Below are positions 16,573 to 27,000 of a stretch of DNA of 64,000 nucleotides, piece after piece. Origin of the DNA: Anaerolineae bacterium (lineage in GTDB: Bacteria; Chloroflexota; Anaerolineae; Anaerolineales; Villigracilaceae); contig JABGQT010000123.1 of NCBI GenBank assembly GCA_018648685.1, forward strand, positions 25,472 to 89,471, read 5' to 3'. Every line of letters starts with the position of its first letter. The first letter of the stretch is position 1. The translations under genes were made by a program, and so were the position numbers. A model generated the notes under the pieces. The model did not search any database and had not been told where the DNA came from. It saw only the letters and a list, made by a program, of their open reading frames with translations.

Positions 16573-16788
16573 CTAGCAGCAACTCCCGACAAGTAGCCTG
16601 CTCTCCTAACGGGGATAACCGTCATCGGTTCATCTCCACAAAAAACAGGAGACTATAAGCCTATGTTACTCAGGAAAGCCATACAGGGGTACAACTTCGA
16701 TATAACCACAATTTGTTCCCCCAAAACAAAAAACGCACTCAATATAATTTATCTTCTGTCTTTGAATAAGAATTTATAGGAAACGACT

Positions 16789-17379
16789 ATGTTTGGAGAC
16801 AACTTTCTTGAAACAGCAGGCTTCATTGCGATTATTGTTGCTGTTGGCTGGTTTCTAAACCTTTTCTGGAAACCTAAAACGCGATTAGAAAGGCGGCTTT
16901 TTGGCCTTGTTGGAATGATCGTTATCTTCATGGTAATCTCTCTAGGGGAAAGCTGTTCCCAAACATCCACATCGCCATATCCTACCAACACTCTCCAGCC
17001 AGCAACCACTTCCACTCCTCGCCCCAATCTCGCCACTGTGGAAGCCGAAGGATTCGCAAATCTCTCTACCCAAGCCGCCAAACGGAATCAACCCAAAGAC
17101 TGCATCATCTGGTCAAAAGTCACATCTGCGATGGCAGGACAAACCACCTGCGTCTACGGTGATATATACGAAATCTATAGTACCAATGCCAGTTTCACCC
17201 GCATCCGCTTCTCGCCAAAGAAAAACACCTTCTTCATGCACTCAACAAACTTCTACTACACAGACCCCGCTACAGGAAAAGAAATCGGGGCAGGTGATTG
17301 CATCAGCAACACAGCCACCATCGAACTATATAGTGGCGTGCCCAGCATGAAAATAATCAACCCCCAAAAGTGTAACTAA
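16789..17379 (+). CDS. membrane-anchored protein of unknown function
   Basis: A 196-residue protein with two membrane helices (8-28 and 38-58), a Ser/Thr/Pro-rich linker (61-83) and an exported domain. The domain contains four cysteines (CIIWSKVTSAMAGQTTCVYG and two later, GDCISN and PQKC), likely two disulfides. I recall a W..V....G...CVYG core from other Chloroflexota secreted proteins, but I cannot give a function. The 16573-16788 leader contains TATAAT at 16743-16748 as a possible promoter element. Confidence 0.5.
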   Translation: MFGDNFLETAGFIAIIVAVGWFLNLFWKPKTRLERRLFGLVGMIVIFMVISLGESCSQTSTSPYPTNTLQPATTSTPRPNLATVEAEGFANLSTQAAKRNQPKDCIIWSKVTSAMAGQTTCVYGDIYEIYSTNASFTRIRFSPKKNTFFMHSTNFYYTDPATGKEIGAGDCISNTATIELYSGVPSMKIINPQKCN

Positions 17380-17462
17380 TTACACCAAGCAAACTACCAC
17401 TCACTAGATAAAAATCGTAGAAGCAGAAAATTCGTTTTTGCATTTTTTATAAAGGAACACCC

Positions 17463-19025
17463 ATGCAAAAAAAGAATGTTCTCTTAAATCGCCTTGATAT
17501 TTTATTTGCCGTTTTAGTAGGGCTTTGGAGCTTTGCGCTATATATTCGCACCCTAGCCCTTTCTGTGCTCTCAACCGATTATGCTGAGTTTCAGACCCTT
17601 TTTTATACACTAGGGATGACGCACCCTACAGGCTATCCTGTTCACGTTTTGATCGGGCGAATCTTCACCTTAATTCCTATTCGCACAATTGCCTATAGAG
17701 CAAACCTATCTTCTGCTTTTTTTGCAGCCATAGTTATTGCAGAGGTTTACCTCATCGTCTACTTGCTTGGAAGACACAGAATTGCAGCGCTTAGCAGCGC
17801 ACTATTGCTAGCGCATCTTCCACTCTTTTGGCAATTTGCCATTATCGCAGAATCATATTCAATTGCATCAGCATTCTCATTGACAATCTTTTTGCTTATT
17901 CTCCTTTGGCGAGAAAAAGGGAATTGGTACTTCTTATTTTTTGCTGGGCTTTTAGGTGGCGCTAGCATAGGCGTTCATGGCGGTATTGCCATGGCAGCTC
18001 CAGCTATAGCTCTATATTTACTTCTTACAGCACGAAAACGAGATGCTTGGATAGGAGGTATAACAGGCGCCCTTGTTGGGGTAGTTATTCTCGCAGCATC
18101 CTTCCTCTACATTGATCAAAACGACCCTCCGTCCAGCATTTACAATTCTGTTTATCGGCCATCTCTAAGCCGTTGGAATATAACAGAAGAAGAGTTTGAC
18201 ACTCCGCTAGAACGCCTTTCCATTATCTTTCCTCTAGGCAGCAGCGGAAGTTTTTTCTTTAATGTACCTCAAGAAACGGTAATTGAACGTCTTGATATTT
18301 ATAAGAAAAGCTACCCAATTTTGATTTGGGCAACCTTCTTCATAGGCTTGTTTGCTCTTTTCTTCCTAAAAGACAGGCAAAACCGATCAAGATGGCGTGA
18401 GGCTATCCTTCTCTTTGGCACATTTCTCCCTATATGGCTTTTTGCACTCACCGTTAATGTAACCCTCTATGACCAGTTTTTCACTCTTTCTGACCCTTTC
18501 ATCTATATTTGGGTAGGGCTTGCAACAAGCCTAATCCTTACTCTTTTATCTTCTATGAAAACAAAAAAAAATCAACAGAAAATCATAATAACCACGTTCA
18601 GTGTGCTTATCCTCGCAATGCCTTTTTGGCAAGCTCGTGAGGCACTGCATTCTGCATGGACATTAGGTTATACAAGAGATATAGAAAAAAGAGGGCTTTA
18701 TCCAGTCCATGCTCCTGAACAAAAAGCACGGCTAGCAAAACGAGTTGTCAATAAACTAGAAGAAAACGCTATTGTTTTCACAGAATGGGATACGCTCTAC
18801 GCATACTACTATATTGCCCATGTAGAAAGAGGGCTAACAGGGATAGCCTTCCATCAAGCCTATATAGACGATGGTACAACAGAAGTTGCCAAATCCTTAG
18901 CTGCTTACATAGCCCAAAATATAGATAAGCGTCCTATATATACAACCATTCCCCTCCGTGATCTAGAGCATCTCTATACCTTTGAACAAGTTGGAGACAA
19001 TCTAATGAGATTACACAAAAAGTAA
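17463..19025 (+). CDS. DUF2723 family GT-C-type membrane glycosyltransferase
   Basis: A 520-residue protein with about eleven membrane helices. The first periplasmic loop carries STDYAEFQTLF followed by HPTGYPVHVLIGR, the DUF2723 signature. Its acidic pair matches the catalytic Asp/Glu position of GT-C transferases that use polyprenyl-phosphate sugars, such as protein O-mannosyltransferases. A soluble C-terminal domain (about 405-520) follows. AAAGGAACACCC precedes ATG 17463. The gene is monocistronic and ends in a strong terminator. The acceptor, protein or polysaccharide, is unknown. Confidence 0.75.
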   Translation: MQKKNVLLNRLDILFAVLVGLWSFALYIRTLALSVLSTDYAEFQTLFYTLGMTHPTGYPVHVLIGRIFTLIPIRTIAYRANLSSAFFAAIVIAEVYLIVYLLGRHRIAALSSALLLAHLPLFWQFAIIAESYSIASAFSLTIFLLILLWREKGNWYFLFFAGLLGGASIGVHGGIAMAAPAIALYLLLTARKRDAWIGGITGALVGVVILAASFLYIDQNDPPSSIYNSVYRPSLSRWNITEEEFDTPLERLSIIFPLGSSGSFFFNVPQETVIERLDIYKKSYPILIWATFFIGLFALFFLKDRQNRSRWREAILLFGTFLPIWLFALTVNVTLYDQFFTLSDPFIYIWVGLATSLILTLLSSMKTKKNQQKIIITTFSVLILAMPFWQAREALHSAWTLGYTRDIEKRGLYPVHAPEQKARLAKRVVNKLEENAIVFTEWDTLYAYYYIAHVERGLTGIAFHQAYIDDGTTEVAKSLAAYIAQNIDKRPIYTTIPLRDLEHLYTFEQVGDNLMRLHKK

Positions 19026-19033
19026 GAACCAAA

Positions 19034-19066
19034 AAGCCTAGTTCAAAGAAACTGGGCTTTTTTTTA
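19034..19066 (+). terminator. rho-independent terminator after the DUF2723 gene
   Basis: AAGCCTAGTT and AACTGGGCTT form a 10-bp stem with one G-T pair, followed by eight Ts, nine bases after the stop codon. Confidence 0.85.
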
Positions 19067-19101
19067 TTACATCAAATCTTCTGAATTTGTGACACTTTTC
19101 C

Positions 19102-19130
19102 TTGTGAAGTCTCCTTCAATCTTCTATACT
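19102..19130 (+). promoter_or_regulatory. sigma70-type promoter of the 19168 gene
   Basis: TTGTGA (19102-19107) and TATACT (19125-19130) are separated by 17 bp. The predicted leader is about 30 nt and carries TGGAGGA before the ATG. Confidence 0.6.
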
Positions 19131-19167
19131 GTAATCACCTTATTCAATTGTTCTGGAGGACCATTTA

Positions 19168-20430
19168 ATGAACCAAGATTTACGCGAACTGCTCAAGATC
19201 CCTAATAAACATCTCGATGAAATTAATGCCGTTTTGCTCAACCCAGACGAGCGCGTGATTAACGATTTCTTAGCTGTCGTTGCCAAATACGGCACACCCG
19301 AAGAGATCAACGCCAAAGCTGTCGAAGCACGCAAACTGGAAAATCTGCTTGCAAAAGTCAAAGAAGTCAAACCTGAATATCTCGACGATCTCAAATGGCT
19401 AGCAGAACAACGCGATGCGGGAGCTTTCATCACCGTAGATGCCTATAAAGAGAAAGTTTTGGGTGAAAAAGCAGTCTCCACAGAATTCCTCGACGATTTC
19501 GCTGTAACGCTTGAAATCAGTGCTTGCCAGTATTTCCCGTGGTTGATAACAGCGGCAAAACGCTCAATAGAAGAGGGCAAGTTGATGCCCGGGCGTTTCA
19601 TCCGCGTCCGAAAAATGAAAGAACAGGAAGATGACGGTGACCTGGTCGCCTTCGCTGCCGGAATGCAGATCATTGGCGCAACCTATGTCGAAACACTCGA
19701 TACGAAAGGTACGGACGGCTCAAATATCCACCTGGGTGGACCGGACACCATCACCGGCTATTTTGGCGGCATCGGGCAGCCCAACAGCCATGCGCTCAAA
19801 TGGATAGATGAATTTCTTTACTATTACACACGCTACGGTGTAAAGCAGGTTCTCAATATCAACCCTGGCACCATTCTCTTGGCCTATATGCTCCACAAAA
19901 TAGGTGTGGATAATGAATTTAAGATTTCAGTTTTTATGGGCAACGACAATCCCTATGCTGCCCTGTGGACTTTGCTCGGCGCAAAACTTTTTGCCAGAGA
20001 AGACGGAACAACGCCTCTGATCGGTTTCAACTGGGGCAATTCGGTCAACAACGAATCCATGGAAATTACCGCCCAGTTCCGTAAAGAGCTTGGCTTTGAA
20101 GAGATCGTCCGTTTTGAGCATCACATCACGGAGACTTTCAAACATATCATTATCCAGCCTTATAATCGCCGCGATGAGCTACTCGAACTTGCCGACCACG
20201 TTCCCAACATTTCGGCCAAACACGAAGGCGGAGATCCGGAAATTGATGGTAAGCGAGAACATCCATCTGATATTCTCGAATATTTCCGCGATAAAGAAGA
20301 GATCATCGCTGCCGGTGACATGGATTTCCTCGAGATCAATTTCATGGACAAATTTGAAGCGCTCAATAAAACAGCCTGGCAGCTCACCGAACGCGGCTAT
20401 GCCTTTATTGCTGCAGAAGTGCACAAATAG
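19168..20430 (+). CDS. unrecognised 420-aa soluble protein
   Basis: The start ATG follows CTGGAGGACCATTTA. The protein has no signal peptide or membrane segment. Residues 1-110 look helical and charged; the rest looks like an alpha/beta fold with NIHLGGPDTITGYFGGIGQPNSH, KQVLNINPGTILLAYMLHKIGV and MGNDNPYAALWTLLGAKLFARED. These glycine-rich turns and conserved-looking Asp/His/Asn residues would suit a TIM-barrel-like enzyme, and FNWGNSVNNESME and RFEHHITETFKH could be active-site loops. I do not recognise any family. A consensus promoter and a strong terminator make it a single-gene unit, probably well expressed. Confidence 0.6.
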   Translation: MNQDLRELLKIPNKHLDEINAVLLNPDERVINDFLAVVAKYGTPEEINAKAVEARKLENLLAKVKEVKPEYLDDLKWLAEQRDAGAFITVDAYKEKVLGEKAVSTEFLDDFAVTLEISACQYFPWLITAAKRSIEEGKLMPGRFIRVRKMKEQEDDGDLVAFAAGMQIIGATYVETLDTKGTDGSNIHLGGPDTITGYFGGIGQPNSHALKWIDEFLYYYTRYGVKQVLNINPGTILLAYMLHKIGVDNEFKISVFMGNDNPYAALWTLLGAKLFAREDGTTPLIGFNWGNSVNNESMEITAQFRKELGFEEIVRFEHHITETFKHIIIQPYNRRDELLELADHVPNISAKHEGGDPEIDGKREHPSDILEYFRDKEEIIAAGDMDFLEINFMDKFEALNKTAWQLTERGYAFIAAEVHK

Positions 20431-20458
20431 GATTTACAAATTCTTGCAAAGAAACACT

Positions 20459-20487
20459 AAAAGCCCTTGAAAAATCAAGGGCTTTTT
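20459..20487 (+). terminator. rho-independent terminator after the 420-aa protein gene
   Basis: AAAAGCCCTTGA-aaaa-TCAAGGGCTTTTT is a perfect 12-bp stem with a T-run, about 30 nt after the stop codon. Confidence 0.9.
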
Positions 20488-20550
20488 CTAACATATCTCA
20501 AAGACTGCCCTTTTATAATCAGATAAATATACTCTTATTAAAAAGGAATC

Positions 20551-21468
20551 ATGGAAGTACTTAAAAGTCTCTTCACCATACTCATCATCGTTGCGCTAGG
20601 CATCAGTAGTCGAAAAACAAAACTCTTCTCAAAAGAACATGTTAAAACCCTCTCATCGTTTGTTTATTACTACGGCTTGCCAGCGCTTTTCTTCACGCAA
20701 ATCTCCGCCCTGGATTTAGCATCCCTAGACCTGCATCTGATCACCATATCGGTCTTGCCCGTACTTGCAACAATCCTGCTGCTCTACACCACAAAATCCA
20801 TTGGCTTGCTCTCCAAAGAAACCTTTACCCTCTACAGTCTTTCTGTCGCATTTGGCAGCCATGCTTTTTTTGGAATCGCCTTCTTTGAAACCCTTTATGA
20901 TGGCAAGTGGTTGTCTCAAGCCGTCGTTACTGCTTCCGCGTTGGGGCTGATCGGTATTCCGCTCAGCATTGGACTATTTGAATATGCAACTCAAGAAGAA
21001 AAAGGTGGTAATTTCTTAGTTAAAATCATCAAAAATCCCCTTATTATCGCCATTTTCCTGGGCTTGCTCAGTGCAAAAACAGGCATCCACTTTGAAGCCA
21101 TTAACAACGCACTTGCCACTATTGGCAAAAGCGCAGGTGGCATCGCCATCTTCTCGCTCGGTATCTTTCTCTATGACAATTTCTTCCTCGATGCCGCCAA
21201 GAGCGCCATTAAGCAAAGCCTCTTTCGTATGTTCAGCTTACCTCTGCTTACATGGCTGCTACTTGCACTCGGTATTGGCAGCCAAAGCCAAGAGATAAAT
21301 CAATTTCTCTTTTTGCAGAGCGGCATTCCTGCGGCTGTTTCTCTGGTCGTTTTCGCAGAGCGCTATCAATACAAACTTCCCCAAATCACGGGCATGGTAT
21401 TACTTACATCCATTCTGAGCTTTATCGAATTATTTAGCCTGGCATTTCTCGCAGACTTGATCTTATAA
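20551..21468 (+). CDS. AEC (auxin efflux carrier) family transporter
   Basis: A 305-residue integral membrane protein with about ten helices in two inverted halves, typical of the AEC/MTP family (export of malate, malonate or amino-acid-like organic anions). Supporting features are the N-terminal LFTILIIVALGISSRKTKLFS, the YYYGLPALFF half-helix, SKSAGGIAIFSLGIFL at the start of the second half, and a C-terminal SGIPAAVSLVVFAERY matching the usual P-x-A-x-x-x segment. AAAAAGGAATC precedes the ATG. Its stop codon lies one base from that of the convergent CAP-LysM gene, without a visible terminator. Confidence 0.78.
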   Translation: MEVLKSLFTILIIVALGISSRKTKLFSKEHVKTLSSFVYYYGLPALFFTQISALDLASLDLHLITISVLPVLATILLLYTTKSIGLLSKETFTLYSLSVAFGSHAFFGIAFFETLYDGKWLSQAVVTASALGLIGIPLSIGLFEYATQEEKGGNFLVKIIKNPLIIAIFLGLLSAKTGIHFEAINNALATIGKSAGGIAIFSLGIFLYDNFFLDAAKSAIKQSLFRMFSLPLLTWLLLALGIGSQSQEINQFLFLQSGIPAAVSLVVFAERYQYKLPQITGMVLLTSILSFIELFSLAFLADLIL

Positions 21469-21469
21469 C

Positions 21470-22492
21470 TTAATCATGCTTGCGCCCACTTAACCAAGTT
21501 ACTAGCCCCGCCACAGAAAGTGCTGCCAAAATAATAATAAGAACTGTCCGCCGACTACTATTATCCATAGCCGTTTTTTCGGATGGCTGGTCTGTAGGCA
21601 TCGTCTCTACGATAGCCGTCGGCTCGCTCATGGGGAAACTTGTTTCCGTTAAAACAGCTATGGTCGGCGGCAATGTGCTTGTTCCCGCCAAAGTCGGCGT
21701 GGATGGAGCTTGCGTCGCCACCGTACGAATAAGCAATAATTCTCCAGGGTAAACTAATTCGTCCACGCTCATATTATTCAGCGCCCGTATTTCCTGCACC
21801 GTTGTCCCATACACATCTGCAATACCCCATAAACTTTGCCCGACCTGCACTTCATGGACAACTTGCCCATCTTCTTTTGGCGTGCTGGTAATGACGGGCA
21901 TGATCCAATCTAAAGTGGGAAGTGCGCCTGTTTCTGTACCATCGGGTGTTTGATTGGGATTTGGTGTATAGACTGGCACTGTCCCTCCAGATGGAGTAGA
22001 TGCATCTAGAGTGTAATAAATATAGCCATTTACATTCGTTACACCCGCCCCTACCTCGGTCAGATAGGGGGAAAGCATTGTATTAAGATGGGGCGCATCT
22101 CCTTGCCATGCTTGTACCGCAGCAGCGGGAGAAAGATTTGTGCCCGCCTGGATATTCTCAGAAAAATAGCCTCCTGCTGATAAATCTCCCCCAACAGGGT
22201 ATCCCGCCGCAAGGGCACGCTGATAGGGGCGAGATCCATCTGCACTATAATGCGTGACAGTACCCACAGAAGCTTGGTAATCACTATGGGCTTGAGCAAC
22301 AGCCATAAGAGTGGCGTTAACAGCGTAGGGGGAGAGTCCGTTTGCCGCGCGGAGAGCGTTCACTTCGGCAATCAATGTATATGCGTCGGTAGCAGGCCGA
22401 GGGTCACGCGCGAAAACGTTCTTCGGGAAAAATATCCCGCTCAAAAGAAATAAAAAACTCAGGGAGAAGAAAATTCGTCTATTTATTATCAT
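21470..22492 (-). CDS. secreted CAP (SCP/PR-1) domain protein with LysM and C-terminal anchor
   Basis: A 340-residue surface protein: signal peptide (1-29, cut near FARD), a CAP domain (about 38-168) with LIAEVNALRAANGL, AQAHSDYQ, THYSADGS, YFSENI and PHLNTMLSPYLTEVGAGV, then a linker. A LysM module (about 213-258; HEVQVGQSLWGIADVYGTTVQEIRALNN) should bind peptidoglycan or a related glycan. A Thr/Pro-rich stalk, a C-terminal helix (317-335) and a short basic tail follow, without an LPXTG sequence. The function of bacterial CAP proteins is generally unknown. The start ATG lies five bases after TCAGGA, and TATAAT sits just upstream, so the leader is very short. Confidence 0.85.
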   Translation of the reverse strand: MIINRRIFFSLSFLFLLSGIFFPKNVFARDPRPATDAYTLIAEVNALRAANGLSPYAVNATLMAVAQAHSDYQASVGTVTHYSADGSRPYQRALAAGYPVGGDLSAGGYFSENIQAGTNLSPAAAVQAWQGDAPHLNTMLSPYLTEVGAGVTNVNGYIYYTLDASTPSGGTVPVYTPNPNQTPDGTETGALPTLDWIMPVITSTPKEDGQVVHEVQVGQSLWGIADVYGTTVQEIRALNNMSVDELVYPGELLLIRTVATQAPSTPTLAGTSTLPPTIAVLTETSFPMSEPTAIVETMPTDQPSEKTAMDNSSRRTVLIIILAALSVAGLVTWLSGRKHD

Positions 22493-22560
22493 TATCCTGA
22501 TTATATATGACTTTCATTTTTGTTAATTATGTAATATACATAAGTATGTATAATTCCAAA

Positions 22561-24036
22561 ATGCAGAAAAACGAGTTTGTGTGGGGCGCAATCGCTTCTT
22601 TTAGTTTTGGCTCTATCCTTTTAAGTGCATTTTCTCTTGTTCAAAAAAATCTCCTTGGACTCCCTTTCTCTTGGAGTCCAAAAGCTTTTATCGTTCCAAT
22701 ATTCTTTGGGGGAGTTAGCGGTATTGCTATCTATTTGAGCAATATCCGTTTACGCGCTAGCCGCGCACAGATGAGAGATTTTATCAATAATGTCGAAGAT
22801 CTTATCCAAATAGTTGATAAGAATGGAAGCTTTCATTTTGTGAATAATGCCTGGCTACGAACACTAGGGTATTCTAAACAAGAGACTAAAAAACTTAACG
22901 TTTTTGAAGTAATACATCCCGACTACCTTGAACACTGCACCGATCTTTTTCAATCCCTTTTTAGAAAAGAAAGAGATAAAATCAAAATGGAGGTTGCTTT
23001 TCTAACCAAAGATGGAAAAACTATTTACCTAAAAGGGAATGCAAACCTTCAGCTGAAAGGCAAAGAGCCGATCTCAACACGAAGTATCTTCAGAAATATA
23101 ACAGAAGAAAAAGAAGCAGAGTATTTAAGAAAACTTTCAGAAAATATTTTTTCAAACACAAAAGAAGGTGTCATCGCAACAGATATGAAGGGGCAAATAA
23201 AATTTGCAAATACCGCCTTTGTAGAAATAACAGAATACTCTAAAGAAGAATTGCTAAGGAGAAATATAAATAGCATTTTTCCTGTAATAACACCTGACAG
23301 CGATATAACAACACAAATGATCTCTTCCCTACAAGAATCTGACACTTGGCAAGGAGAATTATGGACGCACAAAAAAAATGGTGAGCCTTACCTGCTTCGC
23401 ATGAGCGTTAGTGCGATCCACAACGAAAAAGGGGAAACAATTAACTACGCAGGAATTATTACGGATATTACACGAGATAAAGAAAGGGAAAGAGATCTAT
23501 ACGACCGTGCCATGCATGACAATCTCACAAAATTACCCAATAGAGAGATGTTTTATGAATTTGCCAGCACTGCACAGAAAGAAGCAGAAGAGAAAAACAA
23601 AATCTTTGCTCTTCTTTTTTTAGATCTTGATAATTTCAAAGAAATTAACGATCAATATGGACATCTTGTTGGAGATAGACTTTTAAGGGCACTTTCACAA
23701 CGTTTGCGCAACACCATTCGCGAAAGCGATATAGCTTCTCGCTTTGGCGGTGATGAATTTGTAATCTTGCTAAAAGATATAAAAACAGTAGAAAACACAA
23801 AAAAGGTAACTCAACACATTGTAGATTCAATTTCAAAACCCTTTACGATAAACGATGAAAAAATTTATATCTCAGCAAGTATTGGAATTAGCTTCTATTC
23901 GTATAAAGCAACTATAGATCGTTTATTAAAAAATGCCGACGAAGCTATGTACAAAGCAAAAAAGGATGGGAAAAACCGTATCCAGATCAGTCTCCAAGCA
24001 GAGACGCGACCAATACCAAAGGATGCTCCGCTTTAA
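22561..24036 (+). CDS. PAS-PAS-GGDEF diguanylate cyclase with N-terminal membrane anchor
   Basis: A 491-residue protein: two membrane helices (about 8-27 and 35-57), two PAS domains (about 70-180 and 195-315) and a GGDEF domain (about 325-480) with an intact FGGDEF active site. The I-site RxxD (RESD) lies five residues upstream, so c-di-GMP product inhibition is expected. ATG 22561 is preferred over the ORF-track start 18 codons upstream because TATAAT (22549-22554) overlaps that extension and leaves almost no leader. The 3' end overlaps the convergent dehydrogenase gene by 50 bp. Codon usage is clearly AT-richer than in its neighbours. Confidence 0.85.
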   Translation: MQKNEFVWGAIASFSFGSILLSAFSLVQKNLLGLPFSWSPKAFIVPIFFGGVSGIAIYLSNIRLRASRAQMRDFINNVEDLIQIVDKNGSFHFVNNAWLRTLGYSKQETKKLNVFEVIHPDYLEHCTDLFQSLFRKERDKIKMEVAFLTKDGKTIYLKGNANLQLKGKEPISTRSIFRNITEEKEAEYLRKLSENIFSNTKEGVIATDMKGQIKFANTAFVEITEYSKEELLRRNINSIFPVITPDSDITTQMISSLQESDTWQGELWTHKKNGEPYLLRMSVSAIHNEKGETINYAGIITDITRDKERERDLYDRAMHDNLTKLPNREMFYEFASTAQKEAEEKNKIFALLFLDLDNFKEINDQYGHLVGDRLLRALSQRLRNTIRESDIASRFGGDEFVILLKDIKTVENTKKVTQHIVDSISKPFTINDEKIYISASIGISFYSYKATIDRLLKNADEAMYKAKKDGKNRIQISLQAETRPIPKDAPL

Positions 24037-27000
24037 TATTTGTGCCATCTGCTATTTGCTCCCGACAAGATGTGCCCGGGGCGGCGACAGACACGGTCCC
24101 GTTTAATGATTGCTCTTGGCGGATTGCCGGAAACAAGACCAACTCCCCCACATCCATCGACAACGCGTAATGCTCTTCTTCGTAACCGAATGATCCTGCC
24201 ATGCCACAGCAACCGGAGGGGATGATCTCTACTTCGTAACCAACGGCGCGGAGCATCTCGGCCGTTGCCTCCTGCCCGACGGGGAAACCATCATCGGCGG
24301 GCGGGCGGGCTTTTTGGTAGCAATGCCCGTGGAGTGAGATTTTATTATCCTCAGATTTGGCAGATGCCGCTATGCTAACAGCAGATTTGGATTGGGCTGG
24401 TAGAGTTGTGTTCTCAGCAAGGAGATTTTGCTCTTTCATTTGCTTTATCAATCTGGCTATGCGCAAAACATTACTCTCCCCATTGGCATCTTTGCGCAGC
24501 ATCAACTCATCCACAAGCCAGCTTCGTTTTGCGAGAGATTTCATCTCATTATCGTCGGGGAAGAAGCTGAGATATTCATCTTTGAGCGTATAAATTTCTG
24601 AAGGCTCTACCCCAACAACAGGATATTTCCCTTCGGGGTCAACTTTTTCGATTTCATCTCGCACCTTTTGGGCGTGCTTTTTAGCGGCATCAAGAAAACC
24701 TTTTGAAATCAATGTGCGCCCTGCGCCCAGGATGGGCAAGGTGATGACGTGCATCCCCGCCGCGCGGAGGACGGTGAGGGCAGCTTGTTCAATTTCCGGT
24801 TCGAAGTAGCGAGTGAAGGGGTCGGGGAGATAAATTACAGTGTTCAGTGATGAGTGTTCAGTGACGAGCGATGAATTGTGTGTATTACGTATTGCGTGTT
24901 GCGCAAACTTGGGCAAATTTCGTTCTTGTGCTACGCCCAAAACTCTCTTCGCCCAATCCCCTATTACCCGAAACCCTAATATCTGATTCACCAACCACCC
25001 AAAAGGCGCGCCTAATTTCGCAAAAATGCCAATATAGCCAAAGAGATAATCTCGCAATTTGCGCGGATGCCTTTTGTAATAATCGTTAAAAAACTCATAT
25101 TTGAGCTTCGCCATATCCACGCCGGAGGGACATTCTGATTGGCAACCTTTGCAGGCAAGGCAAAGATCGAGAGAGTTGGCGACGGCTTCTTCGGTTGAAC
25201 CGCCAAGGCGCAAAGATCGCAGAGATTTTAAAAAGTTTTTACTTGGCGTTCTTCGCGCCTTGGCGGTTAAATTTCGCCCCGAAATAAATGCACGCAACAT
25301 ATTGCCACGTCCACGGGTAGAGTGGCTTTCTTCGCGCGTTGCCTGGAAGGATGGACACATCGTGCCATCAAATTTGCGGCAGACGCCCGCGCCATTGCAA
25401 TTCTCGATGGCGTTCACCAAGCCGCCTTCCGCATCGAAATTGAGGACGGGCTTAACGGTAAATGGCTGGGCGGCGTATTCCGCTCCATAACGCAGATTTT
25501 CGTCCATCGGCGGGGGGGAGACGATCTTGCCTGGGTTGAGCAGATTTTCGGGGTCAGCAGCCAACTTCAAAACACGGAAGGCATCGTTGATCTCATTCCC
25601 GTAAGTTTGCGCCAAAAATTCCGAGCGAGAAAGCCCATCGCCATGCTCACCCGTCATCGCTCCGTCCAAACTCAGCACCAATGCTAACGCGGCATCAGCT
25701 ATTTCACGCAACTCGCGCCGTCCGCGCTCCGATTGTAAATTTAACACGGGGCGCATGTGTAGACAGCCCGCCGAGGCGTGGGCGTAGAAAACGCCGGTCG
25801 TGTTATAAGTCTTGAAAATCTTCTCCATCCCGCGCACATAATCGCCCAACTTTTCGACGGGGACAGCGCAATCTTCGATGAAGGTCACGCCGCGCGTAGA
25901 GCTGGTAGATGTAGACAGGATGCCCAACCCGACCTTACGAACTTTCCAAATACTGGATTGTTGCCGCGGATCAATGATAGTGCGCCCGTTTCGCCCCAGG
26001 CTTTGGGCTTGCTTCCGTACCCAAGCGTTATCCTGCCCTGCATATTCAACCACTAAAATCTCGCTCGAATCATTATCTACAAAATCGATCATCGGCGCGT
26101 ACGCGGGAACTTCGCGCGCAAGATCAATCAGAATACGCGGTAAAAGCTCCACCGCTGAAGGCTGAGATTCGAGAATTTCTGGGACAGCGTCCATCGCGGC
26201 GGCGACGCTCTCAAAGGGCAACACAACGAGCACCTTCTCACGCTGCAAGGGGACGAGATTGACTGTCATTTGCTGCATAACCGCGAGGGTGCCTTCAGAG
26301 CCAGCGAGGAGGGTCGCGAGGTTTAGCGTTGAAGAGTTAAGGTTGGGGTAGCGTTCATGCTCCCATTGCGGCGGACGGGATGGCGACCAGGGCAGAAGGT
26401 AGTTGAGCCTGTATCCCGATGTGTTCCGCCAAACTTTTGCCCAGTTTTTGCGAATGGTATCGGCATGTTGGGCGCGGATGTGGAGGGCGGCGGCGTAGAG
26501 GGTCGCTTCGAGATTGGCAGAGGCCTTGAAAGAGGAAAGAGAGAAAGATAGTGTATCTTGCACATCTTTGGCAATTTGTGAAGCTCTCTCGAGCGAAACT
26601 TCACCGAGTGTGGCGGCGCTGCCATCCGCAAGAAGAATATCGGCAGCGAGAAGATGGTCGGCTGCCATCCCATAGCGGATGGAGTGTGCACCCGTCGCAT
26701 TGTTGGCGATCACCCCGCCCATAGTAGCGCGGTCAGCGGAAGCGGGATCGGGACCAAATCCCAGGCCATATTTGGCGGCAGCACGATTCAAGTCAGAAAG
26801 GATCACGCCCGGTTCCATCGTCGCCGTACGCGCTTCGGGATCAATATCCACTATTTTATCGAGATAGCGTGAAAGGTCAAGAATCAGAGCATCCCCCACA
26901 GCCTGCCCGGCTAACGATGAGCCAGAGCCACGCGGCAAGATCGGGATTTTATATTTCGCGCCAAGTTCTACTGCGGAGAGCAAATCTTCTTGATTTTGCG

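Noticed and set aside
16663-16779. 38-codon ORF between tRNA-Gly and the 16789 gene
   Set aside because: AGGAG is too far from the ATG, and the ORF spans the TATAAT box likely used by the next gene; the peptide has no notable feature.
19086-19107. Rex box upstream of the 420-aa protein gene (two TTGTGA motifs)
   Set aside because: The motifs are direct rather than inverted repeats, and one is better explained as the -35 box of a 17-bp-spaced promoter.
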